Positions 34,214 to 47,000 of a DNA stretch of 64,000 bases are shown here, one piece after another. Where the stretch lies: contig NC_023758.2 in NCBI RefSeq assembly GCF_000499845.2, positions 27,873,520 to 27,937,519 on the forward strand, in the 5' to 3' direction. The translations under genes were made by a program, and so were the position numbers. Within the stretch, counting starts at the first letter, position 1; the number at the start of each line of letters is the position of its first letter. Below the pieces are notes generated by a model, which ran no database searches, was not told where the DNA came from, and saw only the letters and a program-made list of their open reading frames with translations. Source of the DNA: Phaseolus vulgaris. Lineage: Eukaryota > Streptophyta > Magnoliopsida > Fabales > Fabaceae.

Positions 34214-37200
34214 TCAGACACCATAATGGGACTTCTCTTTCTCTAGTTGATTGATTAGTTGTTGTAACACCTTCAGATACTTCCCTGTCATATGATCAAA
34301 TAGCATCCCTCTTGAAAGTCTGAGTTTTCCATACAGCCCTCTACCCGTTTCATACAAGACATGTTTATCATCACCATCATCATTGTGGTTTGATTTAGAA
34401 TTTCCAGTGGAAAGTGCAGGGACAATATGCCAGATCCTTCCTGGTGGATAAAGAGGATGTCTAACCGGCTTGTCTGATGTTTCCACTGTACTACCTGCTC
34501 TTTTTTCAACATGAACAACCTCCTCATTCATTTCTGCTTCTTTGGTGGTTTTTTTTGTGGCTGCTTCTTTTTCCTCGGCACCATCAGTGTTAGGATAATC
34601 ATCCTGTGCCTCAAGTTGAAGCTCCTTCAAATATTGATTCAATTCATCGTTATCAATGTTGTGAGTAGCCGATATGATTTGCGCCTCTTCTTCATCCACG
34701 TCATCATTATCAGATCCTTCACTGGAGGATTTAGATCCGTCGTCCTCATCACTCGTGAACTCGGAGATTATTAACTCTTCTGTCACTTCATAAGTTGTAT
34801 CTAATGATTGAGAGGCTTCAGCCAAGTTTTCTGATTTAGAACTTGACAATGCCGCAGTATTCTCACGTCGGGGCCACGTTATCAGTGACCGAGTTCTTTG
34901 TTTACTATTCATCACAACCTTCAGGTATAAAGAAAGGATCTCAATGTGAGTAAGATAACTATTATATGAGAAATTAGTATAAAAGTGTACTTCTTGTAAG
35001 ATCAATAGATCAAATATGGTTCCCTCGTATGCAACAGTAATTAACTTGTTTAATGTAAAGGTTTTTTTTTTTCTTACTGTAACTGCATAATGATCATATC
35101 CACAATGTAAACCACGGTTAAACATAAACAAGGGAGGTTGAAGGTAGGTACCTCGGTGCCACGGGATACTGCACGATCTGCAATGGCTTTTGCACCAGAT
35201 GCAAATGGTATGCGAGATCCAATTGCACTGAAAGTAGAATTTATGAATTTTTTACGCTTAATCAGACCCTGTAAATCATGCAATCAGTATTTATTATGGA
35301 GTAGCCAACTTCAACAAAGAACCAACCATTTAAGCCAAAAAAACACTGACAACATAAAAAAAAAAAAAAAAACAGATTTGCCAAAACCATGTAATGTTGA
35401 AAGAACTAATTTGAGCACCTCCGAAACGAAATCATGAACAGAAGAAGCTGACAACGTAGGCACCATGTCATAACCATTTATAATGGAAGTGACAAAGGGC
35501 TTCCCGAATTCCGCCAAGTCCAGTGACATACAAGCAGCTGCATTAAAAATTAAATTTTTTTGAAACAACAAAATAACTAATTAATTAATTAACAATGACA
35601 GATAAAAGTCATGAAAACTGATCTTATAATAGGGTTGAAATATTATCCATCACTTTTTTAACAAATACCTTAAGTTTCATTTATTTAATGTTCACAAGAA
35701 GAAACATAGATATAAATTTACGAACACAACTTCGTTGCATTAAAACTAAATATGAAGAGATCGATACCAATATATTTTCAATTGGTGTTATAATGAAATA
35801 TCACAAGGAAAAAAATATTATGCATTACTTGTCATAAATTGATAAAATGTATATTTATTAATACCTATTGGTCATAACAACAATCTTTATTTATAATATA
35901 AACTCAAATGCAATTCATAGCATGGCTATCAAATGAATTATAACGGTCAATACTTTCTGCATATCTATTTCAAAACTATGCAGAATGAAGTCTCGTAGAA
36001 AAAAATGAGTTATTTTACATGGGGTGAAAGACCTACGTAGAAAACTCATTTTTACTTGTATTATCATGTCCAAGATGTGGGTTTGTCAAAAAGATTACAA
36101 TTACTTCTTTAGAATCTACAAAACTCGTACTATTCTACATGTGGTTAATACCAAAGATGATGAGATGATTCAATTATAATAAAAACGTATTGAAAATTAA
36201 TACTCAATTTAAAGCAAAACACAATTTTAGATAGAAATCAGTATTAGCACATGCCTGGACCAAAGGTGACACAAGTGCATGAAGAGAACTGTTTAATTTC
36301 TCTAAGCATATATGTCAACAGCGCAGCAGTACCACCACCAAGTGAGTGCCCAACGATCTATTAAATAAAGATTGGGTTGAGTTGCATGATTAAATAAAAA
36401 CAATACACAATTTGAGTTTATAAAAACATTGAAGCAAGAGTGTGGCATATAAAGTTGACCACAATATTTTGAATTAGAAATCGGGGAATTGTCATTATAG
36501 TGGGTGAACATTTTAATCAATGTTCTTCAAAAAAGCTTAAGTAAGAGGCTAATATAATAATACCTTGACTTGGAAATCGGGGTATTGATGAAGTTCATCA
36601 AGAAGTTTAGGAGTGCAGTGTTTTTTTATCCAACCAGCTGCAGCAACCATACCACGGTGCCCATGTCCTGAAATCACGTTCTTTCTCTTCAGCTCACCAT
36701 CACTGCAAATGAAATGATTGAAGGAAACGGGAGCACCGATTACATCTGTCAGAGTGTCTTCTACATCACGAGTTCCTCGGATGAACACAAACAAACATTT
36801 TGATTCTTTATCACGTATCACTGTGAAAGCAGGCTTCAGAATCTGCCAAAAAAACTGTTAGATAAACTGGAATTTGATAGATTTGCTTCATCTTCAAGTA
36901 TAAAAACTAAAATAATCCTTTCTTAAACTGGAAAGCGAAACGTATATACCCTAGCTCTTCTCTTCCTTAGGAGAACATCCTCCTTGACGAATCCAGCAGC
37001 AAATAGAAAGGCACGAAAGCGTTTATTGCTGAAAAGCATGGTGCGTGTCAAGCACTTTTTGAGCTCATACAACTCCTTTAATAATTCAGGGTCTGTGAGT
37101 TGTACACAATCATCTCTTTCTTTACATTCGATTGCAACTGTTTTCTTGCCCTACAAGAACCCAGTAAGGACATAAACTAATGAATAAAACTTGAAAGCAG

Positions 37201-37411
37201 GGAAAGAAGGAAATGGATGTACCTTTTCCATGATAGCATAAACGATGGCTCTAGGCATGTCTAATAGGTCCCATTTGCCAAGTGTCTCTGCATAACCGAA
37301 TCTCATGGCTTCTGCTAAAGTCAAGACCATATCCATGAAAGTTTTGGGCGCCTCAGCAGGCCTTTTTTCAAGCTTCCCCGCAGCCTTCTTAACCGCTCTG
37401 GAGAGTATCAT
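34214..37411 (-). CDS. Class-3 lipase (sn-1 diacylglycerol lipase-like) paralog, 7 exons
   Basis: Same family and intron positions as the 31-kb gene, on the opposite strand. Exons (minus order): 37411-37223, 37150-36950, 36842-36564, 36357-36255, 35537-35419, 35268-35152 and 34918-34214, about 570 aa with no stop. The Ser elbow IVGHSLGGG, the Asp region NGYDMVPTLS and the His region MLFDHMTGKYL are all present, so it is probably active. Intron 4 begins with GC, not GT (CCAG then GCATGTG), while the paralog has GT at the same place; the nearest downstream GT would shift the frame, so a GC-AG intron is the best model. The last exon has a longer acidic/Lys-rich insert (about residues 370-450). 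Start chosen at the first ATG after the in-frame upstream region. Confidence 0.9.
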
Positions 37412-37520
37412 TTTTTCAGTGGAATGCAAACAAAGAAGAAAGATCGGGAAAATGGAACTACGGAAAGAAGAAAGAACAAGATTTGAGTGGCTTGAAGTCT
37501 AATGTTGGAAGGGTGTGAGC

Positions 37521-37527
37521 TTATATG
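37521..37527 (-). promoter_or_regulatory. Probable TATA box of the minus-strand lipase gene
   Basis: CATATAA on the minus strand, about 110 bp before the start codon, at the same distance as in the plus-strand paralog. Confidence 0.55.
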
Positions 37528-37559
37528 GGACACATGAGAGGCTTGGTCTCTCCGTAAAT

Positions 37560-38410
37560 AGTAACGAGAGGTGTTCTAACATGGTACATATTTTACTATA
37601 TTCTTCTAGTTTATTCTCTCTTATCTCTGAAACTTTAAAACTATAAAATCACCAATGAATGAGATTTCTTGATTAAATGAGTAATATTAAGTCTGCATAT
37701 ATTTTTTCTGTGTGTACTGTCTCTGTGCCTTAGAATGTTATCTTTCTCTCATTTTACCCTTATAAGAGTAATTAATGTTATATCCTACTGTTAATCCATC
37801 CAGAAATCGTCCCTTATTTTCTTTTATGCAAATGTTAAATAAAATAAAAACATTAACGTCATGGAAATATAAAACGCATTTAATATCTACCATAAACTGC
37901 ATATTTATAATGTATAATGACAATCTATTATTTTTTTTGGAATAATATATAAACAAAACTTCGTATGATGTACCTAATTTATAAAAATATAAGTTTTTCA
38001 GGAGGAATAGGTAGGGTTTCCAGCTTTTCAATATCTGTCCAATTTTTTAAATTTTTTTTATCAATAAAAACTAAAATAAATAGAATGAAACCTTTCAGGA
38101 ATATTTCATTTTTTATATAAAACTCAAATAGAAACCCTACTTGGTCGAATATATTTTCCTCTTTTTTTTTCCTCTTAACCTATCTATTTAATATCTTTTA
38201 TACAGTGGATATTGATTTAGTTCCTCAATAACAATAAGTTCGTATTGCTTTTTTTGTTTTTCTGTTATATGCACTTTGTTTATTGAAAAAAAAAATTGTT
38301 TACGTTCAAATTTCCTTACTTTATTACCTTTTGCAAGTCATTACATATATTTTTTGGATTTGGTTTAAATTTAAGTAGTAGTGTAATTATATTTTTCACT
38401 TTTTTCATCT

Positions 38411-38483
<73 letters not shown>

Positions 38484-39330
38484 TCTCTCTCTATATATAT
38501 ATATATATATGTCAAGTCTGATAAATTATTTTTTATAATACTAATTATAAAAATTAATATAACTTTAATTAATTTGACAATATAAAAAATATTTAAATTG
38601 ATATACCTGAAAACCAAACTCTACAAGTACTATTACTTAATTATGTCTCCAATTTATTAAACATATTTACTTCACATCGTGGCATGCGTGGGGAAATAAA
38701 GTTAAATAAAAGGTTTATGATAATATATACTTTGAAAACATATGTACGAGGATGGAGTTGTCATTCTAATTAACAATTACTTCACATCTTAACGTGTGAA
38801 AAGATGGTTTTTAAATAACCTTTATGTTTGGTATAGAGATCCACATTATTCGTGTTATATATATGCTAATCCCGCACCATTTGGTATTGTTTTCTTCAAT
38901 AATAAAATGAGTAACATCGTTGACGTTTACCTGGCAAAGGAAAGTCACCTCGTGCGTTCTTTTCACATTGCAATTAGCAAGCTATTGGATTTTTCTTGCG
39001 AACTTGTAGTTAAACTTATTTTATCGGTTTATAAAAACAAGCATTTTTCACATCAAGAAAAACTTGATTTACCTTTCAAATTTTTGTGTGGGTCATTTGC
39101 AGACGTTACTCTCATCGGCCAAAATAAGTAAAAGTCCACTCAAGATTTACATTTGACGCAAAACGGACGCATATATTGATTTAATTTTTCTTTTTAAAAA
39201 AAATAATTTTGCGTCGGCCGCGGTCCACGCATATGGAGCGTTGCCCACAGAACTCACGCATATGCGTCCGCTATAGCCCACGCATGTTTAGAATTTTGAC
39301 TGCGATTAAATTTCTTGACGAGTTCGAATC
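37560..39330. other. Intergenic DNA with (CT)n(TA)n microsatellite
   Basis: A (CT)n run at 38414-38491 passes into (TA)n to 38510. The frame 38796-39131 has no recognised product. At 39150-39290 CGCATAT motifs recur, including the 12-bp palindrome ACGCATATGCGT (39256-39267), possibly a decayed transposon end. Confidence 0.55.
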
Positions 39331-39339
39331 TTGACTGCG

Positions 39340-40357
39340 ATTAAATTTCTTCATTTGTCTAGATACCAACCATGTCACTATCTAGAGTGACGCCTTCATT
39401 GACCATCAAGAGAATTTATTCCTCTTTTGTCTCATCTTCCTCCACTAATTTTGCATTTTCTTTCACTCCTTTGCATAGTGTCCATATTTGTCGCAATTAT
39501 AACATTCAACATTTTGAACGATGTGAACGACCACCATGATCACGACCTCGTCCATGCCAGTTTTGTTGGTTCATTTGTCCCCTTTCTTCATTGTTGTTTC
39601 CATGACCATGACCTCTGTTGTGATCTAAATAGCGACCTTCGTGTCCATGTCCTCTCCCTCGATTATGTTGCACATACATTACCTTGTTTTCTTTGATGGT
39701 CATCTTTGTTTGTAAGGCTTCATCTAAGACTTCTTGTTTCTTTTTCTTTTTTCGTTGTTCATGTGCTTCAAGAGAACCCGTGAGATCATCAATGGTCATC
39801 TCTTCCAAATTTCTTGACTCCTCAGTTGCACCATACAACATTTTCAAAGTCATCGGTCAATGACCGAAGAATCTTCTCCACGACCCTTGCATCCGTGAAA
39901 GTTTCTCCATTGCGTTTAAGTTGATTGGCTATCGTTTGCACACGAGTGATGTAACTAGATACATCTTCTAAATTATTTATCTTCATGGCCTCCAACTCAC
40001 CTCGTAGAGTTTGAAGACGCATTTTGTTTAACTTAGACTGCACCCTTGAACACTTTTTCCAAGATATCCCATGCTTCCTTTGAAGTGGATGCACCAACAA
40101 TCTTCTCAAAAATTGCTTTATCAACAGCTCTATACAACATGTACAAAGCCTGTCTTATCTTTTGATCGTGTCTCTTTCAACACTTTGTTTTGGACCGCTG
40201 AGTAACCAGTGATATTTTCTAGTTTTTCAAAACCTTCTTGAACCACCTCCCAAAAATCTTGGGATCCCAAAAGTGCTTTCATTTGGATGCTCAAATTGTC
40301 ATAATTGGCCATCTTTGTTAATTGAGGAAGGGACATTTTATTGGTTATATTGACCAT
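39340..40357 (-). pseudogene. Copia gag fragment
   Basis: The minus strand encodes a UBN2-type Copia gag start: after a start with SLPQLTKMANYDNLSIQMKA come SQDFWEVVQEGF, then (40124-39822) LQTLRGELEAMK and VQTIANQLKRNG, then an Arg/Gly/His-rich linker. The linker is followed by a decayed zinc knuckle (CYNCDKYGHYA) near 39500-39460. Frameshifts occur near 40130 and 39830. Similarity stops near 39360, just before the expected protease motif, so the rest of pol is missing. The truncation edge has a 36-bp tandem duplication (TTTGACTGCGATTAAATTTC twice, about 39295-39350). Confidence 0.85.
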
Positions 40358-40359
40358 AA

Positions 40360-40370
40360 CTCTGATACCA
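40360..40370 (-). promoter_or_regulatory. Primer-binding site (initiator Met tRNA type) of the Copia fragment
   Basis: TGGTATCAGAG on the minus strand, the common Copia PBS, precedes the gag start. Part of the 5' LTR should therefore lie at about 40373 and above; its far end was not identified. Confidence 0.85.
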
Positions 40371-40689
40371 AACTACGAACAGAGAATATAACTTTTATTT
40401 CATCTGCTACTTTTCAAATGATAATACAATATCTCTAAGTATTCTAACAATAAACTTCTCAAATTCTACCTTTTCTCTCATAAAACCTATACTATAAATT
40501 ACATTTAAAATCATACTATAAATGAAATTCAAAATTAGAATTAAAGGTAATAATTATTGACCGATTCAAAATTCTAAATATAACTTATAACGACTTTGAG
40601 TTTAATGCTAACATTGTGTGGTGTATTGATCATTTAGTTTGTCTTTATTCTTTTTAATTGTGTTGATGTTTGTTTTATGACAATGATAG

Positions 40690-40835
40690 TTTTTGAGCAT
40701 TTGTTTGGGAGGCGTTTTGAGGTTAGATTATGATGATTTCCATCAGATTATCTTTGTTCATGTAAAAATGGGTTGGATTACCCCTGAAGTGATTATCTTG
40801 AACTTTATTGCTGATAAAATAAATTATAACTCATA
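40690..40835 (+). pseudogene. LINE 3'-end fragment
   Basis: Only the last ~140 bp of a LINE: GGGTTGGATTACCCCTGAAGTGATTATC followed by TTTATTGCTGATAAAATAAA. It shares the tail and loop of the 26.6-kb LINE; the stem is partly decayed (40775-40794). Confidence 0.7.
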
Positions 40836-43296
40836 CAACTACCCTTGCTTAACATTCCTAATACACTGCCCTCCCTATGTTTCTGGATTAAATCCAAGAT
40901 AATATTTGAGATAAGTCCTTAATAAATTAAGGAAGTCCTTAATACATTAAGAAATGATCGACTGTTAAAGTAAATCCGAAAATATAAAGAAATTCTCACG
41001 TTCATAATAAAGTATTGCTTTAGTTATGATTTTTTATTCTACTTAAAAATGTTCCTTGACCTTAGGACTAGTGAAAGGTCAAAACGATGCATGATCGACA
41101 TGCTGAATGACTTGTAAGATGACTTATTAAACAGTATTTAATATTATTTCGTTTCTAGCAACAATGACATGTAAACTTGGTCCAAACATATTAACTATTA
41201 ATTAAAGTTAAAATTATAAAATAAAGTTTAATTATAAAAATTAATTAGTGGATCTATTATGAGATGAAAATAAAGGTAATTGGTTCACTCTTGATTAGTA
41301 TAAAGAACAATGTATTTAATTTAGTAGTTAGATAATTAATAAATATTTAAGAACCAAAATTAACTTAAGTATTGGAGAGTTCCTGCAGGACCCACCCCCT
41401 ATGTCTCATACCAGAAAGTTGATAGCTCATTTCGCATTATCGTGAAGGAAGGTCAAATAGCTGAAGAACAAGTTGTTGGGAGTGAAGTAGTTAGAGAATG
41501 ACGGAGATTTAGCTGAATACACTCTCCCCTACATGTTGTGTGAGAATAATTCTTATATTGAAGGTAATTGGAAAGTAAACAAGCAACTAAAATGTAAGAG
41601 TTTGTACATTATGATTAGCATATTTTTGTTTTGAAAACCTATTTTATTTAAGTACTAGTTTGACCCAATCACTAATGATAAATTAACTTATTGGAATTTG
41701 AAATTTCTTCCATACTCTAAAGTTAATTTAGATATATAAATAATAGAAAAAAATATTTACTCTAGTGTTAATTTAAATATATATAAATTACTAAGAAGTT
41801 GACTTTAAGCCAACCCACTCTCATCGAGATATGTCAACTTGAGCTTGCGCATATATTTATGTGTCGTTTGATAGCGACCCGATAGTGAGTGATCTCATAA
41901 GTGTTGGACATCTTAAGGATCCCAACTCTTAAAGTGTTTGATGGAGTCATGATTGAAGTCTTGAGTGAAGAACGAGTGTCTAGGTAGCTTATGTTTTATT
42001 TTGGTTGTCTTGATTTATCTTTTACCTTCAGGAATGATGAAGGGTCCAAAAACAAAATGTTTTTCAATTGGTTAAACTGTTTTTGACTGGTTATAAAGGT
42101 TTTCAACTGATTTTAATTTTCTTTTTCTGGAAAGTTAAAGTTGTTCAATTTGTTATCTTTCAAATCAATTGATTGAAAATAATGCTTTTATATTTTTCTA
42201 TCATGTGTTTTAACTCTAAAAAAACATATTTTAATATGTAAGATGATAAATATTTTCAGTTTAAATACATTCACTTTAAGATAAATCAGTTTTCACACAA
42301 ACTACTTGTTTTGAGTAAAACCAACAGATTGTTTTATTTTTCAACCCGATTGATTTTATTGACAATAAACTTTTCTATTTTAAAACTTGATAGATGTTGT
42401 TTTGCTGTCAAATTAAATTGATTTCAGCGTAGACTTGTCTAGCGTTAGAGAGATGAAGGTATAAAAATGGTTAGATGACCTTAAGTCATCTCCCAACAAA
42501 TTTGTACTTGTGTGAGCTAAGGGGTCTAGATAGTACATGTGACTGGATGCATAATTGCTGATGGACTACCGATGCGATTCTGGAATGGACTACCGATGCG
42601 GTTCTGGAATTGGTGGAATAAATGAAAAATTAAAAAAAGGTTAAGTTTTCTAGAGATAAGTATAAGTAAAGTGTTTGCGAAGTTAAATGAGTTCAACTTT
42701 ACTTTTGGGGCATCTTCTTTTCTCTTAGGAAAGCTCTTGGGTAGGTTCTGGTCTAAGGGATTATGTCTTATTTTTTATGTAAAGATTGCTCCTATCCTTG
42801 CATTATTTATAATTGGGAAGCCTAAACATTTTCAATCGTTAGTTAGGCTGCAGATTTTTTTCCAGTTGTTGTAAAAGGATTGTGATACTTTTTTAAGTTA
42901 AACTTTAAACAATAATGTATAGTAAACATGTATGGAACTCTTATAATAAATTAACAGCTCACCATAACCAAGCTAACAACATTTTGACCAATTCAACTTG
43001 AATAGTTATTTTGAATAGTAGATAGTGATGGAATATTTTAAATGACACAATTAAAAGTCTGACATGGATCACCAATAAAAAATAAGCAATTACTTTGATT
43101 GATGTTTATGTTTAAAATCATGCATTCAATGTCTTCTGTGAACTTTTTATCTTCCTATGTTTGATGATGTGACTTTTTGTCCTATGCTACTTTTGGCTGG
43201 ACTAGTGTAATAAGAGGGCATGCAATTATTAAAATTCTAAATTTGATTTAACCAAGTCTTACATTACATTTGAAAAACATCTTTTGGTTTGCATTG

Positions 43297-43299
<3 letters not shown>
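40836..43299. other. Intergenic DNA with a weak LINE trace
   Basis: At about 43030-43130 a trace of the LINE C-terminal signature (MTQLKV) is visible with stops. A 27-bp tandem duplication (TGGACTACCGATGCG twice) lies at about 42560-42605. No gene is supported. Confidence 0.5.

Positions 43300-43355
<56 letters not shown>
43300..43355. repeat. (TA)n microsatellite
   Basis: Uninterrupted TA run. Confidence 0.95.
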
Positions 43356-43358
<3 letters not shown>

Positions 43359-44329
43359 TAAGTGACTATAACTGCATCCGGAAGTGAGGATGCATCCCTA
43401 TTTAGATCTACAAATGAAAAGGAGGTGGGTGGGCGCAGAAAGGTGGGAGAGAGACTTATATAAATATATTTCTTAAGGCTGCAGATAAATGAGAAGGAGA
43501 AAAGAGAAAGTCATTCATAAATAAATAAAATAATTCGCATTCTACAATTTTTTTTAAAGTATACTGTACATATAATAAAATATTAAATATATTTTATTTT
43601 AAATATATTTAAATAATGATAATAAATATTAATTAAAATTATTTAATTTTATTCCAAATAAACTGTAAATATCCAAGAAATATTTAATATATTCATAATA
43701 AAACTAAAAATATTAAATATATTTACCTAAAAATATATTTATATATTTATAATAATACAATTTATTATATTTAAATTATATATTATAACAATCTAAATTT
43801 TGATTTATTAATGAAAATAAAAAATTTATTTAAATATTTAAATTTTAACAAGGATTAAAATGTTATTAGTGGGATGTCTTTTCTTTTTCTAATTAACATT
43901 ATTATGTTCTTCATTTTTATATAATTTCAAAATTACAAACAAATTAACATGCTTTTATCTCTTTCCGGATCAAATATAATGATTTTATATTATATATTTT
44001 GACAACTAGTTAATATTCATGCTATGTTTTTTAAAATATATTTATTTTGTTATTGATAATAATAGAAATCATTATTAAAAATAATTTTATATATATATAA
44101 CAACATAATTTAAAGAATCATAAATAATATTAAAATTATGTAAATAAATTAACTTTAAGTAAAAATAATAATAAAATATTAAATAATAAAATTATACTTA
44201 AATTTTAAATTATAATTAATTATTTCTTTCAATTTTACATTTTTTTTTATTTATAAATGAAACTTTAAATTATTTTAATTAACTAAAATATGAAAAAAAA
44301 TTAATCATTATTTATTCTTCTTTTATATA
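43356..44329. other. Very AT-rich intergenic DNA left of the foldback
   Basis: No genes; A/T runs only. Confidence 0.6.
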
Positions 44330-44760
44330 CAAGGGTAAATATGTAATTTTACAACTTTTACTATTCAAAATAATGTATAATATTCTTACAACCATCACAT
44401 CACTCACCAATTTTAATAAACTTTCCTCACACATCCATTCTAACATACCCTGATCCAAACAACATCAACTTTCTTCACACTTCCACTCCCCCACACTCTC
44501 AACTTTTCACTCTCCCACACCCTCTAATCCAAACAAAGCCTAATGTTTTGGATTGGGGAGTGACAAGTTGAAGTGTGTGAAAGTGAAAATGTGAGGATTT
44601 GAGAATAAAAATGTGAAGAAAGTTGAGTGTGTTTGGATTGAAATATGTTAGAGTGGATGTGTGAGGAAAATTTATTTAAATACATGACAAATGTGATAGT
44701 TATAAGAGTATTTTGAATTATTTTTAATTGTGTAAATTATAAGATTACAAATTTATCCTT
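44330..44760. repeat. Foldback element (long inverted repeat)
   Basis: The left arm (about 44340-44540, with AAACTTTCCTCACACATCCATTC) is the imperfect reverse complement of the right arm (about 44555-44745, with GAGTGGATGTGTGAGGAAAATTT). The arms meet at a short centre near 44545-44555 (CAAACAAAGCCTAATGTTTTG). Flanking AT-rich DNA on both sides (43560-45370) also shows weaker mirror similarity, so the element may be larger. No coding capacity. Confidence 0.75.
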
Positions 44761-45637
44761 ATATATAAAAAAAGTATAAAAATAAAATATTAAATAATAA
44801 TAAATAGTATGAAAAATTGAATATTAAATATCAACTCTAACAATGTTCAACATGAAAAATGACCTAGTATAAAAAAAATGAATGTTCATGACAAAAAATA
44901 TTTATAATTTTTAATTTAAATCATTAAAAAGATTTTTCATTAATAAAAGATTTATAAAAAGTAATTACATAAATATTTTTAATTTAAACCATATCTTAAT
45001 TCAATAGTGTAATATAAAAAAAAATATAATTATTCTAAATTTTCAATATTAAAATTGATACTCAGTAATAAAAAAAAAATTAATAATTACATTAATAAAG
45101 TAATTATATTATTATTTTATTTATAGAATTGAAATATTCAAAATTCTCATTAATAAAATCAAATCTGAATTACTATAATATATCAATTGAGTTATATTAT
45201 TTATATTTTTAGAACTTAAATATTTAAATAGATTTTATATTTTCATCAATAAATCAAAATCTAGATTATTATAATATATAATTGAATTATATTATTTATA
45301 TTTTTAAAATTTAAATATTTAAATGTATTTTGTATTCTTATTAAGGATAAAAATGTAAATGTATATAGAAACATATGGCTTTCAATCCAAATGCACTCTA
45401 AAAGCAATACAAACTGTTTTTTTACTATCTATTTCCCCTTGTACAATAATAAAATTTATTTGGCATTATATTCTAGTGAAATCAACCTAGGGGATACAAT
45501 GATGAACCATGAAAGCTTAAAAAACATGGACCATTGTTCAGTTCATTGGGCTTGCCAACAGCTTTTGAAGCACCAAATGAAGAGACATAGAAGAACACTT
45601 TTGAATATGACTTATATTTTGTACCACTTGTATTACT

Positions 45638-45833
45638 GATAACAAACATAAAAACAACCTAGAAGTAAGGGTAGGCACAGTATGGTTGGCATATTTAAAT
45701 CTTGGAAACTTTTAAAATCTAAAACCAGATTTTAACAGTTTTCAAATTGGATTGACTTTATGTATTGCTGATAACAAATATAAAAACAACTAAAAGTATG
45801 GGTCAGCACAATATGGTTGCCATATTTAAATCC
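45638..45833 (+). repeat. Spaced direct repeat upstream of the lipase pseudogene
   Basis: A ~68-bp sequence beginning CTGATAACAAACATAAAAAC recurs about 128 bp downstream with roughly 85% identity (45638-45706 and 45766-45833). Confidence 0.75.
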
Positions 45834-45944
45834 AAAATCCCAAATCTTAAGATAAGTTGTGGCTCATTCTTATGTGTATTTGTTATAAGTGCTTCATTTC
45901 TAAACAACTTGCAACTCTTACGCGTACTTAATTTAACCCAGAGA

Positions 45945-47000
45945 AATAAAGCCACTTGCATCACGTCCTATATAAGGTCACCGACGCCAACCATATATTC
46001 AACTATCTTGTTTAACTCTTCTTGCTTAATTTTTCTGTGCTTCCTTCTTGTTCGCAAATAATGTCGGTGAGCAATAGAAATAATGGTGTGAGGGTTGAAC
46101 GAAGGGAACTTGCAGCGCCCGAAAATTTGATGGAGGTAATCATCATGTTGGCAGATGCGATAATGTTGCTCTGTTACACCGAGAGAAGGTACATGTTCAA
46201 CTTGCCCAGAGTCATCGCTCACGCTGTGTTGGACAAGGTGGTTTCCTAGTTCTTATATCTATCCATTTATGTTGGGGTTCTTTAAAAAGTTTGTTCATGT
46301 TCAAAGAGCTTTTGCTTATCAATATGTAGGGTAAGAAAACAATTGGAAGTGAATGCCGTGAAAGAAGTGATTGTGTAGAACTGAAAGACTCCCAAATCTT
46401 AAAGGAGTTACATGAGTTGAAGAGAATGTTGACATGTGCCAAGTTTTTCAGCTCCTGCAAACGTTCTCTTGCGTTTCTATTTGCTGCGGGATTCGAGGAG
46501 GAGGATATCCTCTATAGGAAGAGAACAGCTAGGGTACGTTAATTAATTAGTATTAATTTTGTTGATGAATTTGATTCTTCGATTCGAGTGTAGGATCTGA
46601 CAATGATGACTCAGATGATGATAGTAAAAATGAAGACCAATTGTTGAATAAAGTGGAAAAGCTTAAATTGGGAAAACATGTTAACATCCCTAACATTCAT
46701 GCTGATGGGAAAAATATCACGGAAGAAAGAGATTGTCCAGTCACAACATCAAGAAGACATCATCTTTATCCATTAGTTAAGATCATGCATATTGTCCCTC
46801 CACATTCGTCATAAAATTCAAATTTGGACTACAATGATGTTGATGAGAAACATGTCTTATATAAAACGTCGGACGCCTACGCAACTGTATGGAAAACTGA
46901 GATTTTCAAGAGGGATGATACTAGATCATTCTATAAAGAAGTATTTGACAAAGTTACAACAATTAATCAATCAACTGTTGCATCTTGATGAACGAAGTAT
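45945..47000 (+). pseudogene. Lipase pseudogene, third copy, exons 3-6 deleted
   Basis: A duplicate of the 31-kb lipase gene. It retains the promoter block with TATA, exon 1 (46061-46237, open), intron 1, exon 2 (46330-46533, open) and the start of intron 2, then jumps into the middle of exon 7 (from about 46571). The junction lies in GATGAAT, shared by intron 2 and exon 7 of the parent, so a microhomology deletion removed exons 3-6 with the catalytic Ser and Asp. The exon 7 part has a stop near 46813 and a frameshift; LYGKLRFSRGMILDH is still recognisable. From exon 1's last bases to the deletion point only 2 of about 336 bases differ from the parent, whereas exon 1 differs at 23 of 177. Confidence 0.92.

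Noticed and set aside
38405..38617. Open frame rich in Arg-Glu repeats
   Set aside because: Translation of a (CT)n microsatellite.
38796..39131. 111-codon plus-strand frame
   Set aside because: No recognisable domain, no splice context, and AT-driven composition; probably chance.
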